A stretch of DNA of 64,000 nt, from the NCBI GenBank assembly GCA_003249215.1, contig QKJR01000027.1:111641-175640 (forward strand). Reading direction: 5' to 3'. Of this stretch, positions 38,003 through 47,051 are shown in pieces. Source of the DNA: Rhodobacterales bacterium (GTDB lineage Bacteria > Pseudomonadota > Alphaproteobacteria > Rhodobacterales > Rhodobacteraceae). Both the position numbers and the translations under genes were made by a program. The notes under the pieces are model-generated. The model ran no database searches and was not told where the DNA came from. It worked only from the letters and a program-made list of their open reading frames with translations. The number at the start of each line of letters is the position of its first letter. Position 1 is the stretch's first letter.

Positions 38003-38591
38003 GATGGGCCTCCACAGCCCCGGGCATCGCAAGATCGAAGCTCCGCCCCTCGGCATAATCGGTTTCCAGAAGGGCGACCTGAACCAGTTCGCGGCCGTCC
38101 GCCGTTTCCGAAGGCTCGATCAACGCAAGCGCCCCGTAATCGTCGGCCATCGCGCGCAACAGGCCCGCCATCACCGCACTGACCCCGGGAAGCGGCCCCT
38201 CCACTTCGAAGGTGAAGCGACCGCCGTTGGCCGCATTCACGCTGAGCCGGGGCACTTCGAGATCTGGGAGCGCCATCCGTGTGCGCCCGGGCAGCTCGTC
38301 GAGCGAGGCGAGAAATTCCCAGTAATCCGCCCCCCCGAAGCGCAAGAGCCGCCGCAGCGGTTCGACCCGCGCGAGATAGGCGCCGATATCCTCGAGCAGA
38401 ACCACCCTGGGCTTGTCGAGCGCGCCCATTGCAGCCTGCAACACGCGTTCGGTCACATCGTCATCGTAATGCATCATGGCCTCGAACCCGTTCGGGTCGA
38501 GACCGGCTTCCTGCACGACATGGCGCCAAAGCGCCGCTCCGTAGTTGTCACGCAGGAAGGTCTGAACAGCCTTGTTGATCAATCCGTGCAT
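37995..38591 (-). CDS. H-NOX-like (heme NO-binding fold) protein lacking the heme ligand histidine
   Basis: A 198-residue protein with the H-NOX fold signature: start MHGLINKAVQTFLRDNYG, the GADYWEFLASLDEL helix, and a C-terminal FTFEVEGPLPGVSAVMAGLL region. In heme-binding H-NOX proteins the helix after LDE(L/V) carries the proximal His. Here that position is Pro101 (codon CCC, read directly). The YxSxR heme-propionate motif is replaced by F128, V130 and G132. Heme binding in the known manner is therefore unlikely. It is coupled to a diguanylate cyclase gene and may still sense something else. Confidence 0.85.
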
Positions 38592-38700
38592 GGGGCCTCC
38601 ATGACACGGAGCTTAGGCGCGCCGAGTTAATAAATGCCCAATCCCGCAGGTCAAATTCCTCGGGCGCCCCCCTCAGGCCCAATCTCTCAGGCCCAATCCC

Positions 38701-40449
38701 TTACGGACGAATGCCGATCTTCTGACCGCCCGCCTCGAGCGACATCAACCCCGAGGGCACGAGCCGCCCTTCGCCGGCCACGAGCGCGCGCATCACCGCA
38801 TCGAGATCCGCCCCCGCCTCGAGCCCCGGCGCAAACCGCCCCGCCGCATTCCAGCCACCGCGTCCCTCGGAAAAGAGCTCAAGCCCCGCCAGGCCCCGAC
38901 CGGCTTGCAGGAAAACCGCGTCCTGGCCCGGCTGCTCCGGCAGGAAATCCGTGAGATAGATGAGACAGGCAGGCAGATCGTCGCCCCGCTGCGCCGCGCA
39001 ATCGCCTGCCAGCTCGTCGCGCCCGAACCGCAGGATCAGGGTCAGCAATTCGACCGGCACCTCCGCCCCTTCGGGCAACACCCGCAACCCGGCCACGAGC
39101 TGCGCGCGGGCATCGGCATCGCCCGCGGCATCGCGCCGCAGCGCCCAACGCGCATCCGGGCGCTCGAGCAACGCGAGCCGCTCGGCCAGCAGGTCTTGCC
39201 CCGGTTCGGCCGCCCGCGCCGTCAGACGCTCGAGCGCACGCTGCCCGGCAACACCCCATTCGGTCTTCATCTCCCAGAGCGGCAGGTCGACCGGGTCCGA
39301 CGCCCCTGCCGCGAACCGTGCCATCTGACTGCGCACGGCGATCGCCTCGGGCGAGATCAGCGGCGAGAGCCAGAGCCCCGCGAGCCCGACGATGCCGAGC
39401 GCCATCGCGATATTGGCCCGCCGCAGCCAGCCCATCCAGCCCCGCCCGCTCAGCACCGCCAGCGCATAGAGCACCGAATAGCCGAGCACCACGATGACCC
39501 CGGCCGCCGCCGTCACCCGGTCGGGCGTCCAGCCGTAATCCTTCACCCGCAGCATCACCGCCCAACCCGCGAGCCCGCCGAGCACCGGCAGAAGCAGCGC
39601 AAGACCCCGCGCCGACCAGCGCAAGACCGGCGTATGCACGGCCTCCTGATCGTCCTGATCGACCGCGATCGAAATCAGCGAGACCGAGGCAAGCGCCACC
39701 GCGCTCAGGATGCTCGCTGCCGAGAGATGCCCGAAGAGATGGGTCAGCCCGCGCAGCGGCAGCACCAGAACGAAGACGATCACCACCCCGAGCAGCACCG
39801 GCAACATCAGCCGCAGGAGCCGCAACAGAAGATAAGGCGAGACCATGTCCGACATCTCGGTCACCACCGAGAGCCCGAGCCCGAGCGCCGCCCCCGTGAT
39901 CACCCAGACGCTGAGCGGCTCGCCCAGCAGTTCGGCGAATTCACGCATCCCCACGAGCTTGAGCAGTTCCGCCGACAGCAGCAGCACCGCCCAGACCACG
40001 CCCACGAAGAGCCAGGCCGCGGCATAGCGCACCACGATGTTCCAGCTCTCGAGAAACAGCACCCGATAATCGTGCCAGCCCTGCCGCCCCTCGAAGCGCG
40101 TCGCCACGAGGAAGGGCACCGGGATCGTCGCCACGACACAGATCGCGATCATCAGATGGCCGGTGTCGAGCATCCGCTCGGCGCTCTCGAAGCCGAGGCT
40201 CTTCCACAGTGCAAGCAGCGTTACCGGAAGCCCGAGCCCCGCCGCCGCCATCGCCGCCCGGCGCAACCCGAGCTCGCCCAGCATCGCCAGCCCCGCCCCG
40301 AAGAAGATCAGCGCGAAAAGCGCGAGGCCCAAGAGCGGCCGCCCGCCCCAGATCCCGAGCAGGCGATCGCCCAGCAGATCGGTCAGCGCCCAGGCCGCGA
40401 GGCCGCCCGCCGTGCCGAGCAGGATGAAACTCAAACGCTGGCTGATCAT
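38701..40449 (-). CDS. DUF4153 family membrane protein
   Basis: A 582-residue polytopic protein. The N-terminal two thirds (to about residue 390) has roughly ten membrane helices. The remaining 190 residues are soluble and acidic. The AWLFVGVVWAVLLLSAELLK and GLGLSVVTEMSDMVSPYLLLR segments match the DUF4153 family, whose function is unknown. The start at 40449 has GGAGGACGG upstream; the frame upstream to 40614 lacks coding character. Confidence 0.87.
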   Translation of the reverse strand: MISQRLSFILLGTAGGLAAWALTDLLGDRLLGIWGGRPLLGLALFALIFFGAGLAMLGELGLRRAAMAAAGLGLPVTLLALWKSLGFESAERMLDTGHLMIAICVVATIPVPFLVATRFEGRQGWHDYRVLFLESWNIVVRYAAAWLFVGVVWAVLLLSAELLKLVGMREFAELLGEPLSVWVITGAALGLGLSVVTEMSDMVSPYLLLRLLRLMLPVLLGVVIVFVLVLPLRGLTHLFGHLSAASILSAVALASVSLISIAVDQDDQEAVHTPVLRWSARGLALLLPVLGGLAGWAVMLRVKDYGWTPDRVTAAAGVIVVLGYSVLYALAVLSGRGWMGWLRRANIAMALGIVGLAGLWLSPLISPEAIAVRSQMARFAAGASDPVDLPLWEMKTEWGVAGQRALERLTARAAEPGQDLLAERLALLERPDARWALRRDAAGDADARAQLVAGLRVLPEGAEVPVELLTLILRFGRDELAGDCAAQRGDDLPACLIYLTDFLPEQPGQDAVFLQAGRGLAGLELFSEGRGGWNAAGRFAPGLEAGADLDAVMRALVAGEGRLVPSGLMSLEAGGQKIGIRP

Positions 40450-40522
40450 CGCCCGTCCTCCGCGCCTTTCGCCGAGACCCGAACCTAGACGCGCGCGCCC
40501 CGGAAGGCCAGTGCCGCGGTGC

Positions 40523-41257
40523 TCAGACCGCAGCTTGCCCGCCCTCAGCAGCCCGCGCATCGGCTTCCGCGTCGATCCACTCCGCAAGCGCGCCGATATC
40601 GCGCAGCACCACATCCGCGGCCGGGCCCAGCACCTCGGCCCCCGCCGGCCCGCTCAGCACCGCGACCGCGCGCATCCCGGCCGCCCGCGCCGCCGCCATG
40701 TCGTGCAGGCTGTCACCGACCATCGCCACCGCGCCGGGCGCAACGCCCATCGCCCGGGCAAAGGCCAGCAGCTGCCCGGGCCCGGGCTTCGCGCCATGAC
40801 CGCTGTCATAGCCCGCGACGAAGTCGAACCGATCCCCGACCCCGGCCTGTGCCAGATGCGCCCTCGCCGAGCTCTCGGAATCGTTGGTCGCGACCCCAAG
40901 CCGCAGCCCCCGTGCCCGCAGCCCCTCGAGACAGGGCTCGAGCGGCACCGCCGCGACCTGCGGCGCCCGCGCCGCCCCCGCATCGAGCGCCGCGATCACC
41001 CCGCCGAGGTCACGCCCGGGCAGATGCGGCAGCATCCGCTCCGCCACCTCGGCGACCGTGCCCGCGATCACCAGCGAGTCCGGAAAGAACGTCTCGCGTT
41101 CCAGATCGAAGCCGATGGCCGCGGCCAGATCGCGCCGACGGGCCTCCTGCCCGTCCGAGAGCTCGGCCAGCATCGCGCCCGCCCAGGCCGCCCAGGTCGC
41201 GTGAAAATCGAAGAGCGTTCCATCCTTGTCGAAAAGAACCGCCGAAATCCTGTCCAT
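40523..41257 (-). CDS. HAD-family phosphatase (phosphoglycolate phosphatase-like)
   Basis: A 244-residue haloacid dehalogenase hydrolase. Motif I is LFDKDGTLFDF with the nucleophile Asp, motif II is GVATNDSE, motif III Lys lies near GAKPGPGQL, and motif IV is MVGDSLHDMAAARAAG. A helical cap sits after motif I. Family members of this type hydrolyse phosphoglycolate or related small phosphomonoesters; the substrate is not certain. It follows the DUF3572 gene on the same strand after 15 bp. Confidence 0.9.
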   Translation of the reverse strand: MDRISAVLFDKDGTLFDFHATWAAWAGAMLAELSDGQEARRRDLAAAIGFDLERETFFPDSLVIAGTVAEVAERMLPHLPGRDLGGVIAALDAGAARAPQVAAVPLEPCLEGLRARGLRLGVATNDSESSARAHLAQAGVGDRFDFVAGYDSGHGAKPGPGQLLAFARAMGVAPGAVAMVGDSLHDMAAARAAGMRAVAVLSGPAGAEVLGPAADVVLRDIGALAEWIDAEADARAAEGGQAAV

Positions 41258-41272
41258 CCGTCCGCTCCGCGC

Positions 41273-41551
41273 TCAGGTCCAATGCATCCGGTCGCCACCG
41301 CCGAGCACCGCGCGCGCCTCGGCCACCGCTTCGGGGCGGATCTGCTGGGCCGCGGCGCAGTCCATCACCCAATCATCCTGCATCAACACGAAGTCCAGAA
41401 CCGAGGCCAGAAGGGCCGGATCATTGGCCTGCGCCCGCACCTGCGCCGCATCGCCGCCCGAGGCCGACAGGAAGGTCTCGAAGAGCGCGTCCTGCCCCGC
41501 GAGCCAGGCCAGCGACCGCAAGCCGATCAGATGAGCGAGTTCTTGCGACAT
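41273..41551 (-). CDS. DUF3572 family protein
   Basis: A 92-residue helical protein of the alphaproteobacterial DUF3572 family (ALAWL-type start, here RSLAWLAGQDALFETFL, and VLDFVLMQDDWVMDCA). Function unknown. In relatives it is commonly near pleD, as here, where pleD is divergent with a 149-bp gap. Probably co-transcribed with the HAD gene. Confidence 0.88.
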   Translation of the reverse strand: MSQELAHLIGLRSLAWLAGQDALFETFLSASGGDAAQVRAQANDPALLASVLDFVLMQDDWVMDCAAAQQIRPEAVAEARAVLGGGDRMHWT

Positions 41552-41700
41552 GGCCTGTCCCCCGGTTAAAGTGAAAGAGTTTATTAACCTATTCTGCGGA
41601 AACTTACAGGTAGAGAAAAGCTGGCTGCGGCGAGGCCCTCGGGCACCCGGCGGCGGCAGACCCGGCCCAAGCCCGGCAGTTGGAAGGAGTTCGAGCGCCC

Positions 41701-43098
41701 ATGGCAGGCAAGATCCTGATCGTGGATGATGTCGCGACCAATCGAATCGTGCTGAAAGTCAAACTTTCGGGCGCGCGATACGACACGGTTCAGGCCGCGA
41801 CCGGTGCCGAGGCGCTGGCGCTCATCGCGAGCGAAGCGCCCGACCTCATCCTGCTCGACGTCCAGCTTCCCGACATGAACGGGATCGAAATCTGTCGGCA
41901 GATCAAGGCCGACCCGCTCACCCGGGGCATCCGGGTGATCATGATCTCGGCCTTCCCCGACAGCGAGACCCGCCTCGCCGCCCTGCACGCCGGGGCGAGC
42001 GATTTCATGGTCAAACCCTTCGACGAACTCGTCCTGCTGGCCCGCCTGCGCAGCCTTCTGCGCGCGCGCGAAACCGACGAGGAGCTGCGCCACCGCGAGA
42101 GCACCTGCCGCGAGCTCGGCTTCGCCGAACCGGCCCCGACCTTTGCCGCACCGGCGCGAATCGCGCTGATCGCGGCGGGGCGGGACACGGCGATGCGCTG
42201 GCGAGCCGAACTGCGCCGCTTCCTTCCCGGCGATTCTTTCGTCGTGGCGAGCCGCGACGAGGCTCTGGCCGAGGCTGACGACAGCGCAAGCCCCGACGCC
42301 TATGTGATCGAGGCGGATCTGACCCGCCCGGGCGAAGGGTTGCGCCTGATGTCCGAGCTGCGCTCGCGTCCGCGCTCGCGCCATGCGGTGATCTGCATCG
42401 CCACCGCCGATGCCGCGCGCGAGACCGCCGCCGTCGCCCTCGATCTGGGCGCCAACGATCTTTTGCCCGCAACGCTCGACGCCGCCCGCGCCGAAGAGGC
42501 CGCGCTGCGCCTGACCGCGCAGATCGAGCGCAAGCGCGTCCTCGACCGGCAGCGCGAGAACCTTGCCGACGGGCTGCGCCTGGCGATGACCGATCCGCTG
42601 ACCGGGCTCTACAACCGCCGCTATGCGATGCCGCATCTGGCGCGCATGGCACAACGCGCGCAGGCGACGGGGCGGCAATTCGCGGTGATGGTGCTCGATC
42701 TCGATCGCTTCAAGTCGGTCAACGACACCTGGGGCCACAGCGCGGGCGACGCCGTGCTCGTCGAGGTGGCGCAGCGGCTGAGCTACAACCTGCGTCAGGC
42801 CGATCTGATCGCGCGGATCGGCGGCGAGGAATTCCTTGTGGCGATGCCCGACACCACGCTCGAGATCGCCCGGGCGACGGCCGAACGACTGTGCCGGGTG
42901 ATGGAGGAAACGCCCGTGACCCTGCCCGGCAACGCGGGCGAGATCCCGGTTACCGTCTCGATCGGCCTTGCGCTCGGCGGTGGCGGGGTGCCCGCCCCGA
43001 TCGACGCGCTGATCGACCTCGCGGACCGGGCGCTGCTCGGCTCGAAGGCCGGCGGGCGCAATCAGGTGAAAATCTCGGGCCGCTCGACCGCGGCCTGA
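41701..43098 (+). CDS. pleD: PleD-type response regulator/diguanylate cyclase
   Basis: A 465-residue protein with the PleD layout: receiver 1, receiver 2, GGDEF. Receiver 1 is complete (Asp9/Asp10, phosphoacceptor Asp53 in LLDVQLP, Lys in VKPFDEL). Receiver 2 (about 155-280) lacks the acidic pocket and serves as an adaptor. The output domain has GGEEF with an RxxD inhibitory site (RQAD) five residues before it, so it should make c-di-GMP with product inhibition. The start at 41701 is 10 bp after AAGGAG. Confidence 0.95.
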   Translation: MAGKILIVDDVATNRIVLKVKLSGARYDTVQAATGAEALALIASEAPDLILLDVQLPDMNGIEICRQIKADPLTRGIRVIMISAFPDSETRLAALHAGASDFMVKPFDELVLLARLRSLLRARETDEELRHRESTCRELGFAEPAPTFAAPARIALIAAGRDTAMRWRAELRRFLPGDSFVVASRDEALAEADDSASPDAYVIEADLTRPGEGLRLMSELRSRPRSRHAVICIATADAARETAAVALDLGANDLLPATLDAARAEEAALRLTAQIERKRVLDRQRENLADGLRLAMTDPLTGLYNRRYAMPHLARMAQRAQATGRQFAVMVLDLDRFKSVNDTWGHSAGDAVLVEVAQRLSYNLRQADLIARIGGEEFLVAMPDTTLEIARATAERLCRVMEETPVTLPGNAGEIPVTVSIGLALGGGGVPAPIDALIDLADRALLGSKAGGRNQVKISGRSTAA

Positions 43099-43189
43099 AC
43101 GCGGGACGAGCCCCCACGCAACCCCGAGCGGATCACGGCGCGAGGGTCACGCGCATTGAGCTCGTGCCTCGAGCTCCTGCCTGCGGGCC

Positions 43190-43726
43190 TCAATCCTGCG
43201 GCGGGGGCGGCGGATGCCCGCCCCGTTCGAACCGCTCCGTCTGCTCGAGCAGCCGCGCGGCGAAGGCCTTGCGCGCCTCGGGCGTCATCTCGGCCAGCCG
43301 GTCGACCATCAGCCGCTCGCCGAGCGCGAAACGCTCCATCGAGCGGGTGCGGAAGCTTTGCAGCATCTCCTGCACCTTCACCTTGTCGAAGGGATCGGCC
43401 TCGAGCGCCGCGATCACCTCGCGCATCTCCTCGCTCGCGCGCTTGCGCATGTCCCGCAGGTTGCGGCCCTCGGTCTGGGCGGCCCGCACAAGCGCCGCGC
43501 GGTCCTCCTTGGTCAGCGCATCGGTGAAGGGGCCGAGGCTGACATCGCCCACCACCGGGCGCGGCGGACGCCGGTCATGACCGATGATGCCGCCCACGAC
43601 CACCCCCGCCACCAGCAGGTTGAGCGACACCGAAGCGATCAGCAGGAGCCGCGTCCAGTTGCGCTTGCCGCCCCCGGACCCGTCGCCCGTTGCCATCCCA
43701 GCCTTGTCCGCCGTCGTCTGCGTCAT
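43190..43726 (-). CDS. Periplasmic metal-sensor/CpxP-like protein (heavy-metal resistance fold)
   Basis: A 178-residue protein anchored by one N-terminal membrane helix (LLLIASVSLNLLVAGVVVGG). The periplasmic part is helical, with LTKEDRAALVRAAQTEGRNL and a C-terminal LAEMTPEARKAFAARLLEQ, the LTxxQR-like pattern of CpxP/Spy/CnrX-type proteins. It ends in a His/Pro-rich tail (GGHPPPPPQD). It lies 10 bp downstream of the anti-sigma-like gene in an ECF operon, so it may sense periplasmic metal or damage. Confidence 0.84.
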   Translation of the reverse strand: MTQTTADKAGMATGDGSGGGKRNWTRLLLIASVSLNLLVAGVVVGGIIGHDRRPPRPVVGDVSLGPFTDALTKEDRAALVRAAQTEGRNLRDMRKRASEEMREVIAALEADPFDKVKVQEMLQSFRTRSMERFALGERLMVDRLAEMTPEARKAFAARLLEQTERFERGGHPPPPPQD

Positions 43727-43736
43727 CCCGCCTCTC

Positions 43737-44117
43737 CTATTCCTGCACCGCGAGGGCGAAGATATCCCCCTCGGGCAAGAGCGATACAGTGCCCAGGCTC
43801 TCTGTCGTGCCGAGCAAGCCCCCGGTCACCAGACCGAGCTGATCGGCCCCGCTGAACCCGATCCAAATGCCTGCGACCGTTGCCGTCAGCATTCCGCCGA
43901 GCGCACCCCAGCCGCCGAACATGCCGCGCAGTGCCGCCATCAGCCCGCCCGAGGGCGCCGCCGACCTGCGCACCGGCACGGCCTCGGCGGCCTCTTGCAC
44001 CGCCTCGGCATCCGCGATCACCCGCGCCAGAAACCCGGGCGAGGGCTCGGGGGCGGCCCGGCGGGCCGCTGCGAACAGATCGTCGAGGGTGTGTTCCCTT
44101 GCATTCCAATCAGTCAT
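43737..44117 (-). CDS. Probable membrane anti-sigma factor
   Basis: A 126-residue protein from the ATG at 44117 (MTDWNAREHTLDDLFAAARR). The N-terminal cytoplasmic helix region is about 75 residues, followed by one membrane helix (MLTATVAGIWIGFSGADQLG). This is the size and layout of small ECF anti-sigma factors, and it overlaps the sigma gene by 8 bp. It lacks the HxxxCxxC zinc motif of ChrR/RsrA proteins. In-frame ATGs at 44123 and 44150 are alternatives. The role is inferred mainly from context. Confidence 0.75.
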   Translation of the reverse strand: MTDWNAREHTLDDLFAAARRAAPEPSPGFLARVIADAEAVQEAAEAVPVRRSAAPSGGLMAALRGMFGGWGALGGMLTATVAGIWIGFSGADQLGLVTGGLLGTTESLGTVSLLPEGDIFALAVQE

Positions 44118-44694
44118 GGCCATACCCCAATTCATCACGCCGCCCCTCAAGCAGGGCGGCCAGCGCGCGCTTTCCGCGCGCCGTCAAGCTTTCTACGGCC
44201 TCGACACCGATTTCCATCGCTGCCGCGATCTCGGGATTGGACAATCCTTCGAGATGGCGCAGGATCACCGCCTGACGCTGCCGCGCGGGCAGTTGATCGA
44301 GCGCGCCCTGCAGCGCGGCGATCCGGTCCGCCGAGATCATCTGATCGAGCGCCGAGGCGCTCTCGTCGGCCATCTCTGGCGCTTCGTCGAGCCCGACCCC
44401 GCGGCGCCGGCGCAGCCGGTCGGTCGCGAGATTGGTCACCACCCGATAGAGCCAGGTCGAGACCTTGGCCTCGCCGGTGCGCCAGTCGGGAGCGATCTTC
44501 CACAGGCGCAGCATCGCTTCCTGCGCCAGATCCTCGGCCTCGGCGCGGTCGCCGAGCATCCGATAGGCCACCCGGAACGCGAGCGGCCCGAGCCGCAGCG
44601 TCAGCGACTGCGCAGCCTGCCGATCCCCATTTCCATAGAGGATCAGAAGAGCCTCATCCGAGACTTCGGTCAGCGCGTCGAGAGCCATGTTCAT
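44110..44694 (-). CDS. ECF-type RNA polymerase sigma factor
   Basis: A 194-residue sigma-70 family ECF protein. Region 2 is VAYRMLGDRAEAEDLAQEAM with the -10 recognition helix STWLYRVVTNLATDRLRRRR. Region 4 is QLPARQRQAVILRHLEGLSN followed by the HTH EIAAAMEIGVEAVESLTARG. It follows the EF-hand protein gene and overlaps the anti-sigma gene. It probably directs a periplasmic stress or metal regulon that includes its own operon. Confidence 0.95.
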   Translation of the reverse strand: MNMALDALTEVSDEALLILYGNGDRQAAQSLTLRLGPLAFRVAYRMLGDRAEAEDLAQEAMLRLWKIAPDWRTGEAKVSTWLYRVVTNLATDRLRRRRGVGLDEAPEMADESASALDQMISADRIAALQGALDQLPARQRQAVILRHLEGLSNPEIAAAMEIGVEAVESLTARGKRALAALLEGRRDELGYGHD

Positions 44695-44767
44695 GTCTCC
44701 GCTGGACTAGCCCAGAATCGTCGCGGGCGCAAACCGACCGGGCCCGAAAGCCCGGCCGATCGGCAAA

Positions 44768-45700
44768 TCAGTTCCCGGTGCCCTGAGCCCCGTTGCCCTG
44801 AAGCATCCGGCCCCAGCCCGAGCCGTCCTGCGGCCCCTGACCCGGCTGACCCATGCCCTGGCCCATCGGACCTTGGCCATTCGGACCTTGGCCCATCATG
44901 CCCTGACCCGGACCCATGCCTTGCCCTTGACCGTTCGGACCCTGCCCCATCGGACCTTGACCCATCATGCCTTGACCCATCATGCCTTGGCCCGGGCCCA
45001 TGCCGTTGCCCTGCATCGGGCTGGCGCCGCGCATATCGCAGCCGCCCTTGCCGGGGCCGCCCTGACCGCGCTGACCATGACCGCCGCGCATGTCGTGACC
45101 GCCACGCATCTCCCGGCCGCCACGCATGTCGCCGCCCATGGCTCCCATCCGGGCCGCCATGGCCTGCGCTTCCTCGCGGCTCACCGCGCCGTCATTGTCA
45201 CGGTCGAGACGGTCGAACATCCCGTCAGGCCCGCCGCGCAGCGCCAGTTCCGCCGCCGACAGAAGCCCGTCGCCATCGAGATCCTGCGCCGCGATCTGCG
45301 CCTTCACGCGCGCCTCGATCCCGGTCTGCACCTTGCGCAGCTCGGCCGCGACCATCTCCTCGGCGCTCAGCTTGCCGTCGCCATTGGCATCGAGCGCCGC
45401 AGCCTCGGCCGCGCGCTTGGCCTTGATCTCCTCGGCGGTCACCTTGCCGTCACCATCGGCGTCGAAGGTGTCGAAGGCAAAGCCCATCGGCCCCATGCCC
45501 ATCGCCCCGCCGGCCTTGCCAAAGGCCATGCCCGGGCCGTTCGGGCCGCTGCCGTCCATCGCCGGCGCCCCCGATTGCGCCCCGGCCTGAGCGCCCGGCT
45601 GGGCCCCGGGGCCGGCCTGTTGCGCGATCACCGGAACCGCCGCGAGGGCCGTGCCGGCCAGAAGCGCCGCGATCAGGGTGCGTTTGATACTCGGTTTCAT
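44768..45700 (-). CDS. Secreted EF-hand protein with Met/Gly-rich repeat tail
   Basis: A 310-residue protein with a Sec signal peptide (IKRTLIAALLAGTALAAVPVIA). Four EF-hand-like loops follow: DADGDGKVTAEE, DANGDGKLSAEE, DLDGDGLLSAAE and DRDNDGAVSREE, all with good calcium ligands. Then come an MRGG/GGH-rich stretch and a low-complexity tail of GQGMMGQGPMGQ-type repeats. The tail's methionines and histidines could bind copper or other soft metals. It is first in the sigma/anti-sigma/CpxP-like operon. The ATG at 45700 is required for the signal peptide. Confidence 0.88.
   Translation of the reverse strand: MKPSIKRTLIAALLAGTALAAVPVIAQQAGPGAQPGAQAGAQSGAPAMDGSGPNGPGMAFGKAGGAMGMGPMGFAFDTFDADGDGKVTAEEIKAKRAAEAAALDANGDGKLSAEEMVAAELRKVQTGIEARVKAQIAAQDLDGDGLLSAAELALRGGPDGMFDRLDRDNDGAVSREEAQAMAARMGAMGGDMRGGREMRGGHDMRGGHGQRGQGGPGKGGCDMRGASPMQGNGMGPGQGMMGQGMMGQGPMGQGPNGQGQGMGPGQGMMGQGPNGQGPMGQGMGQPGQGPQDGSGWGRMLQGNGAQGTGN
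44780..45110 (-). repeat. Coding tandem repeats (Met/Gly/Gln-rich tail)
   Basis: The DNA for the tail of the EF-hand protein is built of imperfect 12-15 bp units. The 15-bp unit CCTTGACCCATCATG occurs twice in perfect tandem at 44955-44984 and partially after that. Units of this kind can slip in replication, so the tail length may vary between strains. Confidence 0.75.
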
Positions 45701-45884
45701 CGTCAATCTCCTCTTGCCTCCGGCACCTCTGGCGCCGTTCACATCGAAAACACGTGCCAGCCCCAGGGTTCCGTCGCCCCCGACGCCCCGCTCACCGAGG
45801 CGTGACAGGGCGTGATCGCCGCTTTTGGGCTTTCCCGCGCGGAACTTTGCCCCGATAAAGAAGAAACGCGAAGGGGAGAGCGCG

Positions 45885-46289
45885 ATGCAGGACCAGCCGG
45901 ACTTCGACCAAGACGACCGTCCCATCGGACGCGCCATCGCCCGCGGGCTGATGTGCCGCTGCCCGGCCTGCGGGCGCGGGCGGATGCTCGAGGGCTATCT
46001 GCGCGTGGCCCCCGCCTGCCCGGCCTGCGGCGAGGATCTGAGCCCGCAGCGCGCCGATGACGGGCCGGCCTATCTCACGATCCTGATCGTGGGCCACCTG
46101 CTCGCGCCGCTGCTCCTTTGGGTCTTCGTGGCCTTCCGCCCGAGCCCGCTGCAGATGATCGCGGTCTTCGCCACCGGCTCGGTTGCGCTGTCGCTGGCGC
46201 TCTTGCCGCGGATGAAGGGACTGATCGTCGCGATCCAGTGGTCGCGCCGGATGCACGGTTTCGGCCCGGGCGAGGTGGCCCATGACTGA
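45885..46289 (+). CDS. DUF983 family membrane protein
   Basis: A 134-residue protein. Two CxxC pairs in the N-terminal part (CRCPACGRGRML and PACPACGEDL) form a zinc-ribbon-like unit, followed by two membrane helices (LTILIVGHLLAPLLLWVFVA and LQMIAVFATGSVALSLALL). This is the DUF983 layout, of unknown function, in some genomes linked with cytochrome oxidase assembly. The start follows AAGGGGAGAG. It overlaps the Nudix gene by 8 bp. Confidence 0.88.
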   Translation: MQDQPDFDQDDRPIGRAIARGLMCRCPACGRGRMLEGYLRVAPACPACGEDLSPQRADDGPAYLTILIVGHLLAPLLLWVFVAFRPSPLQMIAVFATGSVALSLALLPRMKGLIVAIQWSRRMHGFGPGEVAHD

Positions 46290-47049
46290 TCCGAAGACCG
46301 CGCCCGCCTCCGGCCCAACCGTGGCCGAAACCGCCGCGAATGCCCCCGACAAGCCCGCGCCCGACAAGACGGCGCTGCGCCACGCCGCCACCGTGCTCGT
46401 GGTGCGCCGCGATGCCACCGCCGGACCGCGCGTGCTGATGGGGATGCGCGGGGCGGGCGCGGCCTTCATGCCCTCGAAATACGTCTTTCCGGGCGGTGCG
46501 CTCGATACGGGCGATGCCGCGGTGCCGCTCGGCTCGGCCTTGGGCGAGGTCTGCGCCCGCCGGCTCGGCACCGAGGCGCCCACGGGTCTCGGCGCCGCTC
46601 TGGCCGCGGCCGCGGTGCGCGAGCTCTGGGAGGAAACCGGACAGGTGCTCGGCGCCCCCGGGGTCTGGCCGGGCACGGTGCCCGACGACTGGACCGGTTT
46701 CGCCGCAAGCGGTCAGTTGCCGGCCGCGGCGCCGCTGCGCTTCGTCTTTCGCGCGATCACGCCGCCCGGACGCCCGCGCCGCTTCGATGCGCGCTTCTTC
46801 CTGATCGACGCGGCCGACCTGTGCACCGACCCCGACGATTTCGGCGCCGCCTGCGACGAGCTCTCGCATCTGCACTGGGTGCCGATGGCCGAGGCACGCG
46901 CGCTCAACCTGCCCTTCATCACCGAGGTCGTTCTGGCCGAGGTGCAGGCCTATCTGAGCGAGCACGGTGAGGGGCCGCTCGGCCCGCCCGCCTCGGTCCC
47001 CTTCTTCGACAATTCGGGGCCGTTCTCGGTCTTCCGCCGGATCACCTGA
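46282..47049 (+). CDS. Nudix hydrolase
   Basis: A 255-residue protein with a Nudix fold. The catalytic helix is VRELWEETGQ, and the Nudix-box glycine is PGGALDTGD. The two are separated by an insert of roughly 40 residues rich in Ala and Gly, as in the NUDT7/CoA-type long Nudix branch. Substrate unknown. The first ~30 residues are Ala/Pro-rich and probably disordered. The gene overlaps DUF983 and converges on the lipocalin gene with a 2-bp gap. Confidence 0.87.
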   Translation: MTDPKTAPASGPTVAETAANAPDKPAPDKTALRHAATVLVVRRDATAGPRVLMGMRGAGAAFMPSKYVFPGGALDTGDAAVPLGSALGEVCARRLGTEAPTGLGAALAAAAVRELWEETGQVLGAPGVWPGTVPDDWTGFAASGQLPAAAPLRFVFRAITPPGRPRRFDARFFLIDAADLCTDPDDFGAACDELSHLHWVPMAEARALNLPFITEVVLAEVQAYLSEHGEGPLGPPASVPFFDNSGPFSVFRRIT

Positions 47050-47051
47050 GC

